Origin: Gonapodya prolifera JEL478
Lineage: Eukaryota > Monoblepharomycota > Monoblepharidomycetes > Monoblepharidales > Gonapodyaceae
DNA: 64,000 bases
Reading direction: 5' to 3'
Assembly (NCBI GenBank): GCA_001574975.1
Contig: KQ965731.1
Span: forward strand, 1,361,737 to 1,425,736
This document shows, piece by piece, positions 23,971-35,065 of the stretch (the stretch's first letter is position 1; each line of letters opens with the position of its first letter). Both the position numbers and the translations under genes were made by a program. Below the pieces are notes generated by a model that made no database searches, was not told where the DNA came from, and saw nothing but the letters and a program-made list of their open reading frames with translations.

Positions 23971-24622
23971 ATGCAGGCCAAGTCGTTCGCGATTCGGATG
24001 CGCAAGGTACGCAGTGTGTTCTCGCCCCTGACGGCCTCCGCCGAAAAACTCTCCTTCACCATTCACACAACCCACCCTCACCCAACCTTTCCAGCTCTTC
24101 TCCCTCACACTCGCCCTCCTGGCCATCCTCCCGCTCTGCACCGCCCAACTCCCTGAATACTACTACCTCGGAACCTGCACCGACACGACAACGGGGCAGA
24201 CCACCACACAGGGCAGTTACTTTGTCGAGCAAGCATCGGGCGACATGTCGGGTCGCCCGGCAATCATTGGGAGGGGCACGCTGAGCGCATGCTGGGGCAC
24301 CGGGTCCGGGTGCACGCTGGACTTCCCTTCGACCACGCAGGCCAAGTGCTACTACGACTGCACGCACGGGCTGCACTACAGGCGCCGCAAGCGCTACGTG
24401 GACCCCAACGTGAACCTGGACGACTGTGTGGCCTCGTGCAAGGACGGCAAGCTGGGGTGGGACGCAGTTGTAATCAGCGTGCCGTCAAAGACGGCCAGGT
24501 CAGGGACCATCACGAGGGCGGGGAGACAGTACAGCTGCTTCCAGTATGGCGGGTTTGAGCTTCCGCTGTACCAGGAGGGAACCAAGACGTGCAAGTTTGG
24601 CACCGTGTGTACGATTGGTTGA
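23971..24622 (+). CDS. Secreted Cys-rich protein, copy 1 (unknown function)
   Basis: Two exons: 23971-24006 (MQAKSFAIRMRK) and 24095-24622. The join gives a clear signal peptide, with a basic start, the hydrophobic run LFSLTLALLAILPLC and cleavage probably at TAQ. The mature part begins with EYYYLGTCTDTTT. It holds about ten Cys, including LSACWGTGSGCTLDF, AKCYYDCTHG and a terminal KTCKFGTVCTIG. A dibasic run YRRRKRY (near 24378) lies mid-protein, at the same place as in the downstream paralog, and could be a Kex2-type processing site. I recognise no known fold. The neighbour at 25035-25659 is a tandem paralog with the same exon structure. Surface or secreted role inferred; no other function is claimed. 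Confidence 0.75.
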
Positions 24623-25034
24623 CGAAGATTAGGCTGGACGATGGTTTTCCTCGGGGATTCGAAAAATGAAAAAGATACGTAATGGTTGTATTAAATGAGA
24701 ATAGTGGAATACTTCTGTGTAACATGTTGGGAAGAGATGCTAATAACAATGCTCGAAGGAAGTCTTTTTGCTCTGTGAGTGTTTTGTCCCAACCAGATCG
24801 AATCTCGATGTTGTCAAGAAGTGCTTCATACGGTGAAGACGGAGGAGGGAAGACATATCCCGTTCGAAGCAGCGGAAGGTAAGGAAAGGTGCCAGTTCGA
24901 CCAAGCAGTTGCACATAGATTTGGGCCTGCCAAGCAGCTGGAAGTACTTAGGGGCTATTTATGTATCAAAGCGCACAAGGTCCGTCTACTCTCGCTTCCG
25001 GAGAATGATGAAAATACAGCGGAACCTTTGCACG
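24623..25034. other. Spacer between the two secreted paralogs
   Basis: I see no coding exon. It presumably holds the 3' UTR of copy 1 and the promoter of copy 2. Confidence 0.5.
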
Positions 25035-25659
25035 ATGGGTGTGAGCAAGGTGAGCGTTCCTTGGTAGAGATAAACACGGCTCCCCGTCAATTCCAACTCG
25101 GCATGTCCTTACCCCGAACCCCGACGCTTCCCAGGTCTCATTCACCGCCCTTGGCCTGTTCGCTCTCCTAGCTCTCCTACCCCTCTGCAAGGGCGCTGAG
25201 TACTACTATATCGGAACCTGCACGGACAAGACCACCCAGACCACCATCCAACAAGCGAGCTACTTTGTCGTGCCACCTACGGGGACGGCCTCTGTCCAAC
25301 CCAACGTCATCGGCATCGGCAACGTGGACTTGTGCTGGGGCTATGGCGGGTGCAGCCTAACATTCCCGGGTTTCGCGACGCCCATGTGCAACCTGGCATG
25401 CCGGAACGGAAACACGTACCGGCTGCGCAAAAGGGCGGTCAGGCCGGTGGACAACAGGCAGTGCAAGAAGATTTGCAGCGACTCGGTCCAAGGCGGCGAG
25501 ACTGTCACGATATCGTTGCCGGCGGACAAGGTCACGGATGGTACCTTGACGAGGCTTCGGACGACGGCGGCGTGCTACCAGAACCCGTTCATGGAGCTGC
25601 CGCTGTACGAGGATGGGGCTCAGAAGTGTACTTATAGTACCGTGTGCAAGCTGAATTAA
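25035..25659 (+). CDS. Secreted Cys-rich protein, copy 2 (unknown function)
   Basis: Exon 1 is five codons (MGVSK, 25035-25049); exon 2 is 25135-25659. Together they give the signal peptide MGVSKVSFTALGLFALLALL followed by PLCKGAEYYY. Shared features with copy 1 are EYYY[IL]GTCTD, an LCWGYGGCSLTFPG block, a double-Cys block (MCNLACRNGNTYR), the basic run YRLRKRA at the matching position (near 25417), a P[LM]Y-type ELPLYEDG motif and a terminal KCTYSTVCKLN. The Cys spacing is conserved, while loops between them have diverged strongly, as in rapidly evolving secreted families. Function unknown; small secreted adhesin-, lectin- or effector-like roles are all possible, and none is shown by the sequence. 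Confidence 0.78.
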
Positions 25660-25875
25660 ATTGATGGAAGGTTGATGGAAGTTTGGATGTTTCGGTGTCG
25701 GACTTTTATCTAAACGTGTAATCAGTGATTTGGCAATGTATTAATGAATACTTGAGTTCGGAAACACATGTGATAATCACGGGACGAGACTGAACTGCGT
25801 GACGTGTGTCGTGCGCAGGGACACGCGGTCGACATACCCCGCCCGACTTCCGTCCGCAGGTCAGTATCACCGCAG

Positions 25876-25885
25876 TATATAAATA
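25876..25885 (+). promoter_or_regulatory. TATA box
   Basis: TATATAAATA lies 56 bp upstream of the chosen ATG of the acyltransferase gene. That supports the start at 25941 over an in-frame open stretch beginning at about 25896. Confidence 0.6.
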
Positions 25886-25940
25886 GCATCCGCCTTTGAC
25901 AACCCACCACTTTTCTTTCTCCCCTCGCGCAAGACGAAAA

Positions 25941-27991
25941 ATGACATCGCTACCTCTGTCCGACCAGCTCTTCAACATGCTCAACGACGTCAAGGAATGG
26001 AATCCCCTCCCACCAAAGCGACAGTACCTCACCGGCTTGGATTCAATCTTCTTAGCCGCCGAGAAGCCAGAAGTGCTGGGCCAGGTGTCTGGCATATACG
26101 TATTTGAAAAGCGCATCGATCCTGCAGTCGTCAAGCGGCAGGTCGAGGACTACTGCCGCAAGACGGGAAGTCGAGCCATGCAGCGCATTGTCCGCAACGA
26201 GTGGATCTTTGGAAGGCCCTATTTCGAGGACGTGGGCGACGATTTTGACATTGACCAGCTTTTTTCGGTGAGTCTCGGGTTGGCCTGTTGTGACGTCTGG
26301 GAGCATGTTCAAGGCTGACTCAATCCGCACCCATCCAGTACGTCAAACTCCCATCACCCGGAAACGACAACCAAATCATGGAAGTCGCGGGAAAGGCTCA
26401 AGCCACAGACTTCAACTGGCGCCATCCGCTCATGCACTGCACCTACGTGAGTTTTTTCTTGTCCCATCTGTCATTTTCACGTGATTGTAGTGCCTCACCA
26501 CAAACACCCTCGTTCGCGTCATTTGCCCCACTTCAGGTCGACGGTGTCGATAATGGCAGAACATTTGCCCTCGTATGGCGCGCTCACCACGCCATGGCCG
26601 ACGGACAAGGTTTCACCCGCGCCCTCATCTCCTACATCGCGTCCATCGACCCGTACGTACTCTTCTGTTTCCCTTATCCTCTCCTCCACTTACCCCCTCT
26701 CCGCTCCACCCACCCAGCGCAACCGGCCTCTCCACCATGTCCAACGAATCCTCAGCCCGTCTTGCCGCGATGCAGCACAAAGCCGGCCGGCGCAAGTCCA
26801 TCGTGCAGCACGTCAAGTCCCGCACGGAGCAGGTCAAGGACTACATCCTCTCTCTCGCGCTGCTCTGCATGGGCCTGGCGCTGTACGTGTTCAACATGGT
26901 ATGGATCTTCATCGGCGCCACCGGACTCGGCGGCCGAAAGTCCTTGTGGCACCCGGACCCGAAAAAGCGTGAGTCCGTCGGAGCTCTTGTCGTCGCTGGT
27001 TCGACACTGCAACCTAACTCCCACCACCGTTCCACTCTAAAAGGCGCCGGAATGGTACCCAAGCAAGTCGGCTGGACGTCCAACTTGTCCCTGACCTCCG
27101 TCAAGCGCGTCAAGACAATCCTCGGGTGCACCGTCAACGACCTCCTCCTGGCCTGCGTCGCCGGCGGACTGCAGAGCTTCTGCGAGTCGCATGGGCAGCT
27201 CAAGGATAAGAACTTTGTCATGCTGATTCGTGAGTGTCCCAAGTTCGAAAAAAGGCGCACTCACCTGAGACCCTCACCAACCGTTCCCACCGCACCGCAC
27301 CCTCAAAAGCAACCTCACTCCGCCGCTCCACCGACTTCGCCATCTCCAACGAGTCAGCAGGGTACATGCTGACGTTGCCCGTATCCCTGTCGGACCCTAT
27401 CGCCCGCGTGCGCGCCGTCGCATCCCGGATGGACCTGCTCAAGAAATCGCTTGAGCCCACGGGCATCTACGTCGGCGGGAAGTTCGCGTTTGCGTTTCCG
27501 TGGCTGTACAGGAAGTCGTGGCTGCACTCGAATGTCGGCAAAGTCCACGGTGCTGGTGAGTCGAGTGGCTGTGTGTGGGGCATTTGTGTCCTCGTTGCTC
27601 ACCAACTGTGCCCTTCAACCAACTAGTCACCAACGTCCCCGGCCCCGCCATCCCGCTCCTCTGGTCCGGCACGCCCATCACACGTCTCATCCCCGTTATC
27701 CCCTGCACGCCCAACGGGCTCGGGATCGCGATCGAATCCTACGCGGACCACGTCGCGGTCTCGTGCAACATGGATCTCGACGAAAGCCTCCCCAAGGGGG
27801 TGTTTTACGGCCCCGGCACCGCCGCGGCGCTGTGCAAGGCCATCGAGGACGAGCTCAGGAAGTACGAGGTCGTGGCCGAGCAGAGGTGCGGGGAGATGGT
27901 CAGGGAGGTGATGAGTAAGGTCGGTGTGAAGGCCGTCAAGGAGGAGGTCGGCAGGGTGGAGAAGGAGGCCGAGGGTAAGAAGGCCAAGTAA
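25941..27991 (+). CDS. Wax ester synthase/diacylglycerol acyltransferase-type (WS/DGAT) enzyme
   Basis: Acyl-CoA-dependent acyltransferase making wax esters or triacylglycerol. The protein is spread over about seven exons from ATG 25941 to TAA 27989-27991. The N-terminus has LTGLDSIFLAAEKPE. The catalytic motif HHAMADGQG (HHxxxDG) follows ALVWRA in the third exon. Next come a hydrophobic segment (SLALLCMGLALYVFNMVWIF), CTVNDLLLACVAGGLQ, and in the C-terminal half VTNVPGPAIPLLWSGTP, ITRLIPVIPCTPNGLGIAIE and a Lys/Glu-rich helix ending GKKAK. This order matches the WES acyltransferase domain plus the C-terminal WS/DGAT domain (DUF1298). The hydrophobic segment suggests ER or lipid-droplet association. 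A TATA box precedes the gene. Substrate preference (alcohol or diacylglycerol) cannot be told. Confidence 0.88.
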
Positions 27992-28792
27992 GGGGTTTCT
28001 GCGCGTCGGAGAGGTTTTCAGTGTGGCAGTTGGCTCTTTATGTTCTTTGTTTTGGGGAGAGGTGTTTTGTGTTGGGTTTTTCAGAACGGGTTTTTTGGTT
28101 GCGTTGCAGTGTTGTTTTGTGTCTGAAAAGAGGGCCTTGTTCGTTCTTCATTTGTTCTAGTACAATTATTGTAATAACACATAGTTTTGAGTGTGACTTT
28201 CCTGCTTACACGCGGCGTCGTCGGTTGGGGATTCTCACGATTCCAACATAGCACCCCACCCTCCCACCTCCCCATCCCCCACTTCACAAACACACACTCG
28301 AACGGAACGGACAGCGGTAGAAGGCAATGTATGTATCATAACCCTCCATTACAACAGCCACCCCACATGCATAATTAGAGCTCGACAAAAGAAAAATTAA
28401 CACCGACAGAAAAGTGGATTGGATTGTGCGTGTATCCGCATGCATTCCGGTACTGCGAAATAAAAACGAGGTGTGGAAGCAGGTGGGCAAGCAAGTATGA
28501 GGAAAGTAGAGAAAAAAAGCATTGGAGGGAAGGCAACAACATGAAAGCATCTGCAGTAGTAAGAAAAAAGCATGGAAAGATGTCCGAAGATGCCCACAAA
28601 GTCCGATGTATAAGTAGCCGATTAGTGCAAAAAATGTAAGAGTCCATGCAAACGCGCACTCGCGTCGCACGGTGGCCCGTGGCCCGTGTTGGAGTCCGTT
28701 CGCCCATTTGTACCACCCCTCTTCAACCTTCAACCCGTCTCGTCCTAATCCCTTCGTGAGAATAGCCCAAGACCCCTTCGCACGCCGTCCGT
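27992..28792. other. Interval 3' to the acyltransferase gene
   Basis: AT-rich 3' UTR and intergenic DNA between convergent genes. I see no supported exon. Short T- and A-rich runs (e.g. near 28380 and 28510) suit 3' end signals for both genes. Confidence 0.45.
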
Positions 28793-31141
28793 TCACACAC
28801 GCCGTCCCCACCGCACTCTCCCGCCAGCCGCACCGACCATGCCCCCCACGCCGACCCCGGGGCTTGACCGCCACACGGGGGCGTCCTCGAGGTCGCTTTC
28901 GTACTCGGACCCGGACTCTCCGTCGTTTGAGGCTGCGTCGCCGTCGCTGTCGTCGGCGTTGAAGTGTTTGGGTTTGGAAGGCTTGCCCGCCCCAAAGCCA
29001 GCACCGGTGCTTTTGTACGGTTTCAGCCCGGGCATCACCTCCGCCGCCACGGCCACAGGCGCCACGTGCACGGGCTCGAACCCATTCTCGTTGTCGTTAT
29101 CGTACCCAAACCCGTCGTCCTCGTCGTCCTCGTCGTCCTCGAACTCCGAGTCGGACGTCACGTCCACCTCAGCCTCGGAGGCGGAGGCGGCAAAGACCGC
29201 AGCGAGGAAATTCACGCGCCCCGGTGAAGGAGGCGGGCTTGGGTGGTGCGACGTAGACGTTCCCGCCGACATGCGCCGGCCCGAGGCAGGGGCGGAGGTC
29301 GTGGACGAGAAAGAGCCCGAGATAGACACCAGTGAGCCCACGCCTGCTCCAAATCCGTGGCTGTGCCCGAAGCCTGCGACGCCGAGACCCACATACCCGA
29401 GCTCCCCAGCAACCGACCCTGCAACTGACGCGCCCCCAAACGAGGACGCCGAGGGTGAAGGAAACAGCCACGCCGAGGGCCCGCGGGGGGAGAGGTACCG
29501 CGCCGGAGGGGGCACGGGAGGTGGGAGGGGCAAGGGGCTTGAGGTCGGGGTGACTGTGGATGAGGGGAGGGTGGAGGGGGGGAGTGTGAGGGGTTGTGGT
29601 GCGGGAGGGGGGAGGGAAGAAAGAGGATCGCGGTGTGGGGGTGTGAGGAGGGCGAGAGGCGGGGTGTTTGGTGCTTGTGCTTGTGCTGGTTTGGGGGTTT
29701 GTGTGGGAAGAGAGAAGATGGGAGCAGGCGCAGGTGAAGGTGCAGGTGCAGGTGCAGGCACTGCAGCACGAGCAGTCGCAGGTGCAAGACCAAGACCAGC
29801 AGCGGCAGTGGGACTCTGGGTGAGGGTGGGAATCGACTCGTGCTCCGCAATGGCGCGAGTTGGGATGCTCGGGTGGTTGTGGTTCTGTCTGCGCTGGGGC
29901 TGTGCGAGGGCGCGGGTAGTGTCTTTGTTTCCTCCAACGATAGCACGTGACGCAACCGTCTGCCTATGCTTGGGCTTGTACGCCTGCACGTGCTGCGTTT
30001 GGTGCACCTGCTGCGAGTGTTTTTGAGGAGGTACTGATCTGAGCGGCCCTGCGTTTGCGTTTGCGTTTGCACGCGAGGCGGCAGGCTGTGCGTGAATAGG
30101 AGCATAAGCAGGAGCAGTAGGAGGAGGGAGAGTGATGTGCCTGTGCGCGGGCGAGCCCAGGCGGGATGGAGGCAGGTGGATGGGCAGGGTGATGTGCAGG
30201 TCGAGGTTGATGTCCGAGTGCATGGCCCTGCCTGCGTCTACACCTGCACCTGCAGTCGCATTCGCACCAGCTGAAGTATCGTCGGAGAAGGAGCACGCCC
30301 GACCCTCGTCAATCCACTCATCCCCCTCGCCGCCACCGCCCGCATGCACATCCAAATCCAAATCCAAATCCAACTCGGCCACATCCACGTCAATGGCCTC
30401 AAGGTACCTGCTCAGGGCGGCATGCGGGTCACCGCAGCCGCCTGCCACGGCGACACGGCGGGCCTGTTGCGCAACGGCGCGGGCTTCGGCTGCGGCGCGA
30501 CGTGCGCGGAGGTGTGCGGCCCGGGCGAGGTGGGCGGCGGCCCGGGCGTTGTTTGCCAGGAGACGAGCGTGCGCGGAGAGGGAGTCGGCGAGGAGGTGCA
30601 GGAGGGTTGGTGTGTCGGGTGCGCTTCTGTGTAGGGTCAGGGCTTGGGGTTGGGGTTGGGGCTGGGGAAGGGGAGTTGGCAGCCGCGGCGGGCGCGTGAC
30701 GAGCACAGAGTCGTTGGCGGAGTGTACTTGTGGCGCGTCTGAGACGGACAGCGATGCGAGGTGTGGCGAGGAGCTGTGCGAGCGGAGCGCGACGGAAAGT
30801 GCCAGCGGCAGCGAGCGCAGAGTGAGCGAGTGCGAGTGGCGGTGCGTGGCTGCATGGGGGTGAGTGGGAGGGCGGGTGTCGGTGTGTGAGTTGTGTGGGC
30901 AGCAGCAGCAAGCAGCAGTGCAGGACTCTCCACGGTGCACGCGACTGCCCTCTCTGCTCCACCCTCCACTGCACACTCCCACGTGAAGCCGCGTGTCCAC
31001 GTGACGCTCTCCTTCCATTATCTGCCGCGCCCACTCACCTCTTCTGCCAGCTGCAGCCCCTCGCGCACCCCGCACCACCACTCCCCTCTCCGCCCCCTCC
31101 CTCTCTCCCGCTCCCGTCGTCTTCTGCGCGCGCGTGGCCAT
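28793..31141 (-). CDS. Low-complexity Pro/Ala/Ser/His-rich protein, unknown function
   Basis: Uninterrupted open frame of 782 codons with an ATG (31141-31139). I do not recognise it. The N-terminal ~140 residues are Arg/His/Thr-rich. A helical Ala/Arg segment (HLLADSLSAHARLLANNARA, then AARAHLRARRAAAEARAVAQ-type repeats) is followed by an acidic patch (VAELDLDLDLDVHAG). A long Pro/Ala/Gln/Thr-rich middle follows, and the C-terminal ~150 residues carry acidic runs (SDSEFEDDEDDEDDGFG, ESGSEYESDLEDAP). No TM segment, signal peptide or catalytic motif is seen. DNA is GC-rich with many short tandem triplet/hexamer repeats, so other frames are also long and open. That weakens the case for coding. 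If real, it is probably a disordered nuclear or cytoplasmic protein. Confidence 0.45.
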   Translation of the reverse strand: MATRAQKTTGAGEREGAERGVVVRGARGAAAGRRGEWARQIMEGERHVDTRLHVGVCSGGWSREGSRVHRGESCTAACCCCPHNSHTDTRPPTHPHAATHRHSHSLTLRSLPLALSVALRSHSSSPHLASLSVSDAPQVHSANDSVLVTRPPRLPTPLPQPQPQPQALTLHRSAPDTPTLLHLLADSLSAHARLLANNARAAAHLARAAHLRARRAAAEARAVAQQARRVAVAGGCGDPHAALSRYLEAIDVDVAELDLDLDLDVHAGGGGEGDEWIDEGRACSFSDDTSAGANATAGAGVDAGRAMHSDINLDLHITLPIHLPPSRLGSPAHRHITLPPPTAPAYAPIHAQPAASRANANANAGPLRSVPPQKHSQQVHQTQHVQAYKPKHRQTVASRAIVGGNKDTTRALAQPQRRQNHNHPSIPTRAIAEHESIPTLTQSPTAAAGLGLAPATARAAVPAPAPAPSPAPAPIFSLPTQTPKPAQAQAPNTPPLALLTPPHRDPLSSLPPPAPQPLTLPPSTLPSSTVTPTSSPLPLPPPVPPPARYLSPRGPSAWLFPSPSASSFGGASVAGSVAGELGYVGLGVAGFGHSHGFGAGVGSLVSISGSFSSTTSAPASGRRMSAGTSTSHHPSPPPSPGRVNFLAAVFAASASEAEVDVTSDSEFEDDEDDEDDGFGYDNDNENGFEPVHVAPVAVAAEVMPGLKPYKSTGAGFGAGKPSKPKHFNADDSDGDAASNDGESGSEYESDLEDAPVWRSSPGVGVGGMVGAAGGRVRWGRRV

Positions 31142-33681
31142 CGATCTCGTGTCTGAATAGTGTAGTGTAGCTGTCTGTGTCTTCTTTTTGGCCTCTTGAC
31201 TTTCCTCGATTGAGTGTCCCTTCCCTTCCCTGGCGCCTCCGGCCTTTCCCCCAATCGGGGTTCATTCGCTCCCTTGCCCTAATCCGGTATCATGGAACGT
31301 TCTGGAACCATTTGACCCGATCCGAATTTTAATCTCGTAGCGAGAGAGAAATGAGGTTGGATCGAATACGAGGTCACGGTTAAGCGTCGCGTGTGGCTCC
31401 AATGTCCGCCCGCCGTCCCAACGCCCGGCGACATGCAAGGGAGTTTCGCCGCTTTACACCTATCGACGTGTCTCAAACCGCAGTCTGTACCACCCCGCGT
31501 CGCGCAAACTTCACTTCCACTCACCTTTCGTCCTGCCGCTTCCCAGCGTCTCACTCCCGTGTTCTTCCTCCCGCGGATGGATTCTCCACAACCCACATCT
31601 TACACGCTCCGTCTTTAAGTGCTGGCATTCATCCCATCCCCGGACCACGGTCTACCCCGCTTTCCACAGCCCGCACTGCCGCACTCTCAAAAGTGCCCGA
31701 GATATACGTCAAGTGCCAGACGTCACAAGGTGGGCGAGGAGTCTGAGGCCCACCGCCCTTGGCTTCGGCTTGCAATGAGGAGTTCGCCCCGCCGTCGAGT
31801 CACTGCATGGTGGGGGATGGAGTCAAGTGACAAGAGTGGCATAGCACGGGAAGAGTCAAGTGTCGTCTGTCGTCTGTCGGCTGCCGAGCTACAAATTGAG
31901 TGGAAAGCGTTGTTGTTGGTATGTGTGCCGAGGCAATTGACAAGCCCACTCCCACGCATCACACAACAGCCGTGGAAGCGGGGAGCTGGAACTGCACCCG
32001 TGACAGAGACGGGCTGACGGCCCGGTTCTCCTTGGAGCTCCCAACTGCCAACTGCCAACTGCGACACCCGATGTTATTCGTGGACCGAGGTGATCGTGAG
32101 TGAAAAATCGTGTGGCATGTCTTGGAGCACAGCATTGCATGGCGGTCGCAGGCGTGGCGCCCTGCTCGTGACACTTGTACTGTACATTGAGTCTGAATGT
32201 GTGGCGAATAACACTTGAGTGTACTTCGTTGAGAGAATGGTTGAACGGCGTATGTGCTCTGCTACAAAAGAATACAGGAACGTGAATATAAATAGTGCTG
32301 AAAATGTCGTTTGAGAGGGCGTACTCAACCCTGCCTGGCTTGTACATACACGCTACGTTTACATTAACACCAGTTACTGCAATAGCGTGACTTTTTAACA
32401 CCAAATTGAAAAGAATTTTGGCGGCTGCTAGGTTCCAGCTGCATCAAAGTTGAGGACTCCCACCGAAAGTGCTGCCTTCCCCTGGCAAGTTCCGCCAAAA
32501 GAGCTTTCGTTCTTTACACCATCGAATCAATCGATCTCGACACACACTCTCTCCATCGCGTATTGCAAACCGATGCCGATCTTCTTAGACCCTATCATGC
32601 GTGCCCGTCGCGCGCGCGAGCCTGGAGCTCCCGTTGTTCCACACACGCTCCTGTCGCGATGTCGGTCGTAAGGTCGAGTCCAAGGCCCGAGCCTCTTCTA
32701 AAAGACCGACGGCACGCCCCACGATATTGGGCTGGCTCAAGAACCTCGGAAGAACGAACGAAAAGATGGCGACGGCTTTCGGAGGCTCCGTGCATGTCGC
32801 AGCTGACGTGGGGCAAGGTGATCGCCTGCAAGACCTCGTCAAAGTCGACGTCGGGGAGAATGAAGTATTGGAAAATTGGATTTGGAAACGACCCATTATC
32901 TTCAAACGACACCGACAAAGACGATACTCTCCGAGTCTTTTCAAGCTGTAACTTGCACTAACTTGGAGGAAAAGGCTCGATCTTTGCCGAATGACCAATC
33001 CAAATTCGGGTTGGAAATCATCCATCCTGCGCTCACGGCTCACCCACCCTGCCGGCTGCCGCTCTGCCGCTCAGCACTCCCCTCTCACCTTCACCAAGCG
33101 CCTAGAGTCACTGCCATCTTGGCTCTCGCCATACACCCGACAACATGACAACAGCCACCTCAACCCTCGCCGACTGCCGACCGCCGACCAACCTACCAAA
33201 GCATCTGGCGCAGTGACAAATGACACCGCCATGCGGCGTTTGGGCATGAGTGACCGGAAACCGGAACCCCCTGCATACTATGCGAAAGATGAGCGATGGA
33301 ATCCGTGTCTTGCTACAGCCGTCAGCCCAGTTGCTTCCACTTCAGTTTGGGTGCAGCGGGATTGACTCGCGGGACGGACTGTTGAACCTCGACCTCGACC
33401 ACGGCCTCCTTGCTGGTCTGCTGTGCCATTTCGTTGTCGGTGCCTGCGATCCCGGCTCTCGTCCCTACTCCCTCTCACTCTTGCGATGTTTTGCATTTCG
33501 GCGGCTTTTATTTTGTTTGGAGCGCGGGAGGAAGCGGTAATGGGATAGGTGGCCAGGAGACAAGATTGAAGCCTGGAGAGAATCGGGCACTGAATTTGTC
33601 GAGGTCAGCTCATCCGCTCACTCAATCACTGCAGCTGCAGTGTGCATCTTCAAGTGGGCCGGCTCACCTGGTCTCGCGTCT

Positions 33682-34003
33682 CGACGGCCCCAAGATTCAG
33701 TCACACTCGTGCGCCTCGAATAAGTGGTTGAAACAGAACAGAACAAGGCGAGACTGACCCTGGCAAATACACTTTTCGGATTCATCGCCCCACTGTCAAC
33801 CAATATATGCTCCGCATTGCCGCGTCGGAGCTCGCGTCGGGAGTCGGGCGGACAGCCTCGGTCGGCGCCGAGCGGCGCTGAGGCCTCGGGCAACTGGTTT
33901 CGACGGCATCAAGATTCAGTCGCACTTGTGGCCCTCGACGTGGTTCAGACAAGCGTGTTAATACCTGGATCTTGGACCGGACCGACGGGGAGACTGACCC
34001 CGG
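33682..34003. repeat. Diverged direct duplication
   Basis: TCGACGGC..CAAGATTCAGTC..CACT.GTG..CCTCGA..GTGGTT and GAGACTGACCC.GGC occur in the same order at 33682-33764 and 33901-34003. This points to an old tandem duplication with the GC-rich repeat between the copies. Confidence 0.55.
33822..33893 (-). repeat. Minus-strand copy of the GC-rich hairpin repeat
   Basis: The reverse complement reads CCGAGGCCTCAGCGCC, then GGCGCCGACCGAGGCTGTC, matching the repeat in the transcription-factor intron at about 2243-2290 (CCGAGGCCTAGGCG, GCGCCGACCGAGGCTGTC). No gene or intron is recognised around it. Confidence 0.5.
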
Positions 34004-35065
34004 CCACCCCGGCCAACACAGACCGTCGCGACTTCAAAACGTCAAATACTGGAACCCCAATTAAAGTCGAGAGAAGCAGTGTTCCTTGAATCTAGAAACC
34101 TCTTTATCGCTCAATACAAACCTTTCGGCTTTCGCTCATATGCATATATTGTGTTTGCATCAGAATCGGAACGCTCCACTGACTGTAGCACGACGGTCCC
34201 TCGGGCGTGAACTCTGAACACACGTACCACACCACATACGCGCAAAGAGCGAACGAGACATCACAGTTATTGATCAGTCGACGTCACCGTAACCTCGATT
34301 TGTTTGTGTAGTCTGTGTACATGCAGGCGCTATACATATTTCACACCTCTCGCACCTCTCCACTCCTCTCCCAAGTCTCAACAATATATATTCTTACGGC
34401 ACCCAAGCGGCGCATGACGCCTTGAGGCTGCAGGTTCACTCCCATCCCGACACATATAATAGAGTATAATCTAATATGTTTGCAGTAAGAAGCCCACAGA
34501 AGAACAGTTCCCTTGAGCGGCCGACGTGTCTCCCGGGACTCACACGCGCATTTTCTTTTTCCCACACTTGCAATTTTAGGGGGGATATGTGGCTGTTTTC
34601 GGTGCTTGTCGTTTCATGGGAGTTGCGGTAGGCAGTAGTGTAGGTGCGTGCGTGGCGCAATCAGCACCGTGGGGTGTGGAGTCCGGGGAAGGGGAAAGAC
34701 ACCACAGCCCACCAACGTCCAATCGGCGGTTGTTTTCCCACGATCGCGATCCGGCGTAATTGCACCGGGTAAGGCACGGCAGAACTCGATCTGTTCACCC
34801 GGTCTCGCCCATACCGGCGCTCGTTCCCACGCGGACACGTCCACGCGACACCAGCACAGCAGCGTGCGATTCCACGCGTGCGCGCATTCCGGTGCGCTGT
34901 TTTGCTGGAGACGCGGGAGAGGAAGGCGATCGCGGGGGAGTTCGGCCCAGAGATCGTGGGGAGGCACACGCCAGCCAAGGATCAGGGTCTTTTTCCCTCC
35001 GCTGTTCTCCCACCGGACCCCGCACCTGCCATCCCCCACACCCACCCACGCTCACCCACCCGGCG

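Larger units (their letters stand above)
31142..35065. other. Four-kilobase stretch with no secure gene
   Basis: Only short open frames without ATG, splice or homology support are present. One weak candidate on the plus strand begins at ATG 32571, preceded about 290 bp upstream by AATATAAATAG. It could splice into the open frame ending at 32951, but I recognise nothing in it. Other contents are short tandem repeats near 31860-31880 and 32040-32060, a diverged direct duplication (33682-33764 and 33901-34003) and a minus-strand copy of the GC-rich hairpin repeat near 33822-33893. The last ~450 bp are probably promoter for the transporter gene. Confidence 0.5.

Noticed and set aside
29212-30105. 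Second long minus-strand frame inside the low-complexity gene
   Set aside because: It is His/Pro/Arg-rich shadow coding produced by GC-rich repeats, with no start or splice support.
32595-32951. Overlapping open frames on both strands as a gene
   Set aside because: The frames begin at GTG/TTG codons, no motif is recognised, and the two strands are equally open. Only mentioned as a weak candidate.
34395-34460. tRNA-like stretch with GGTTCACTCC
   Set aside because: The B-box-like sequence lacks a pairing T-stem, and no matching 5' acceptor arm or A box is found upstream.
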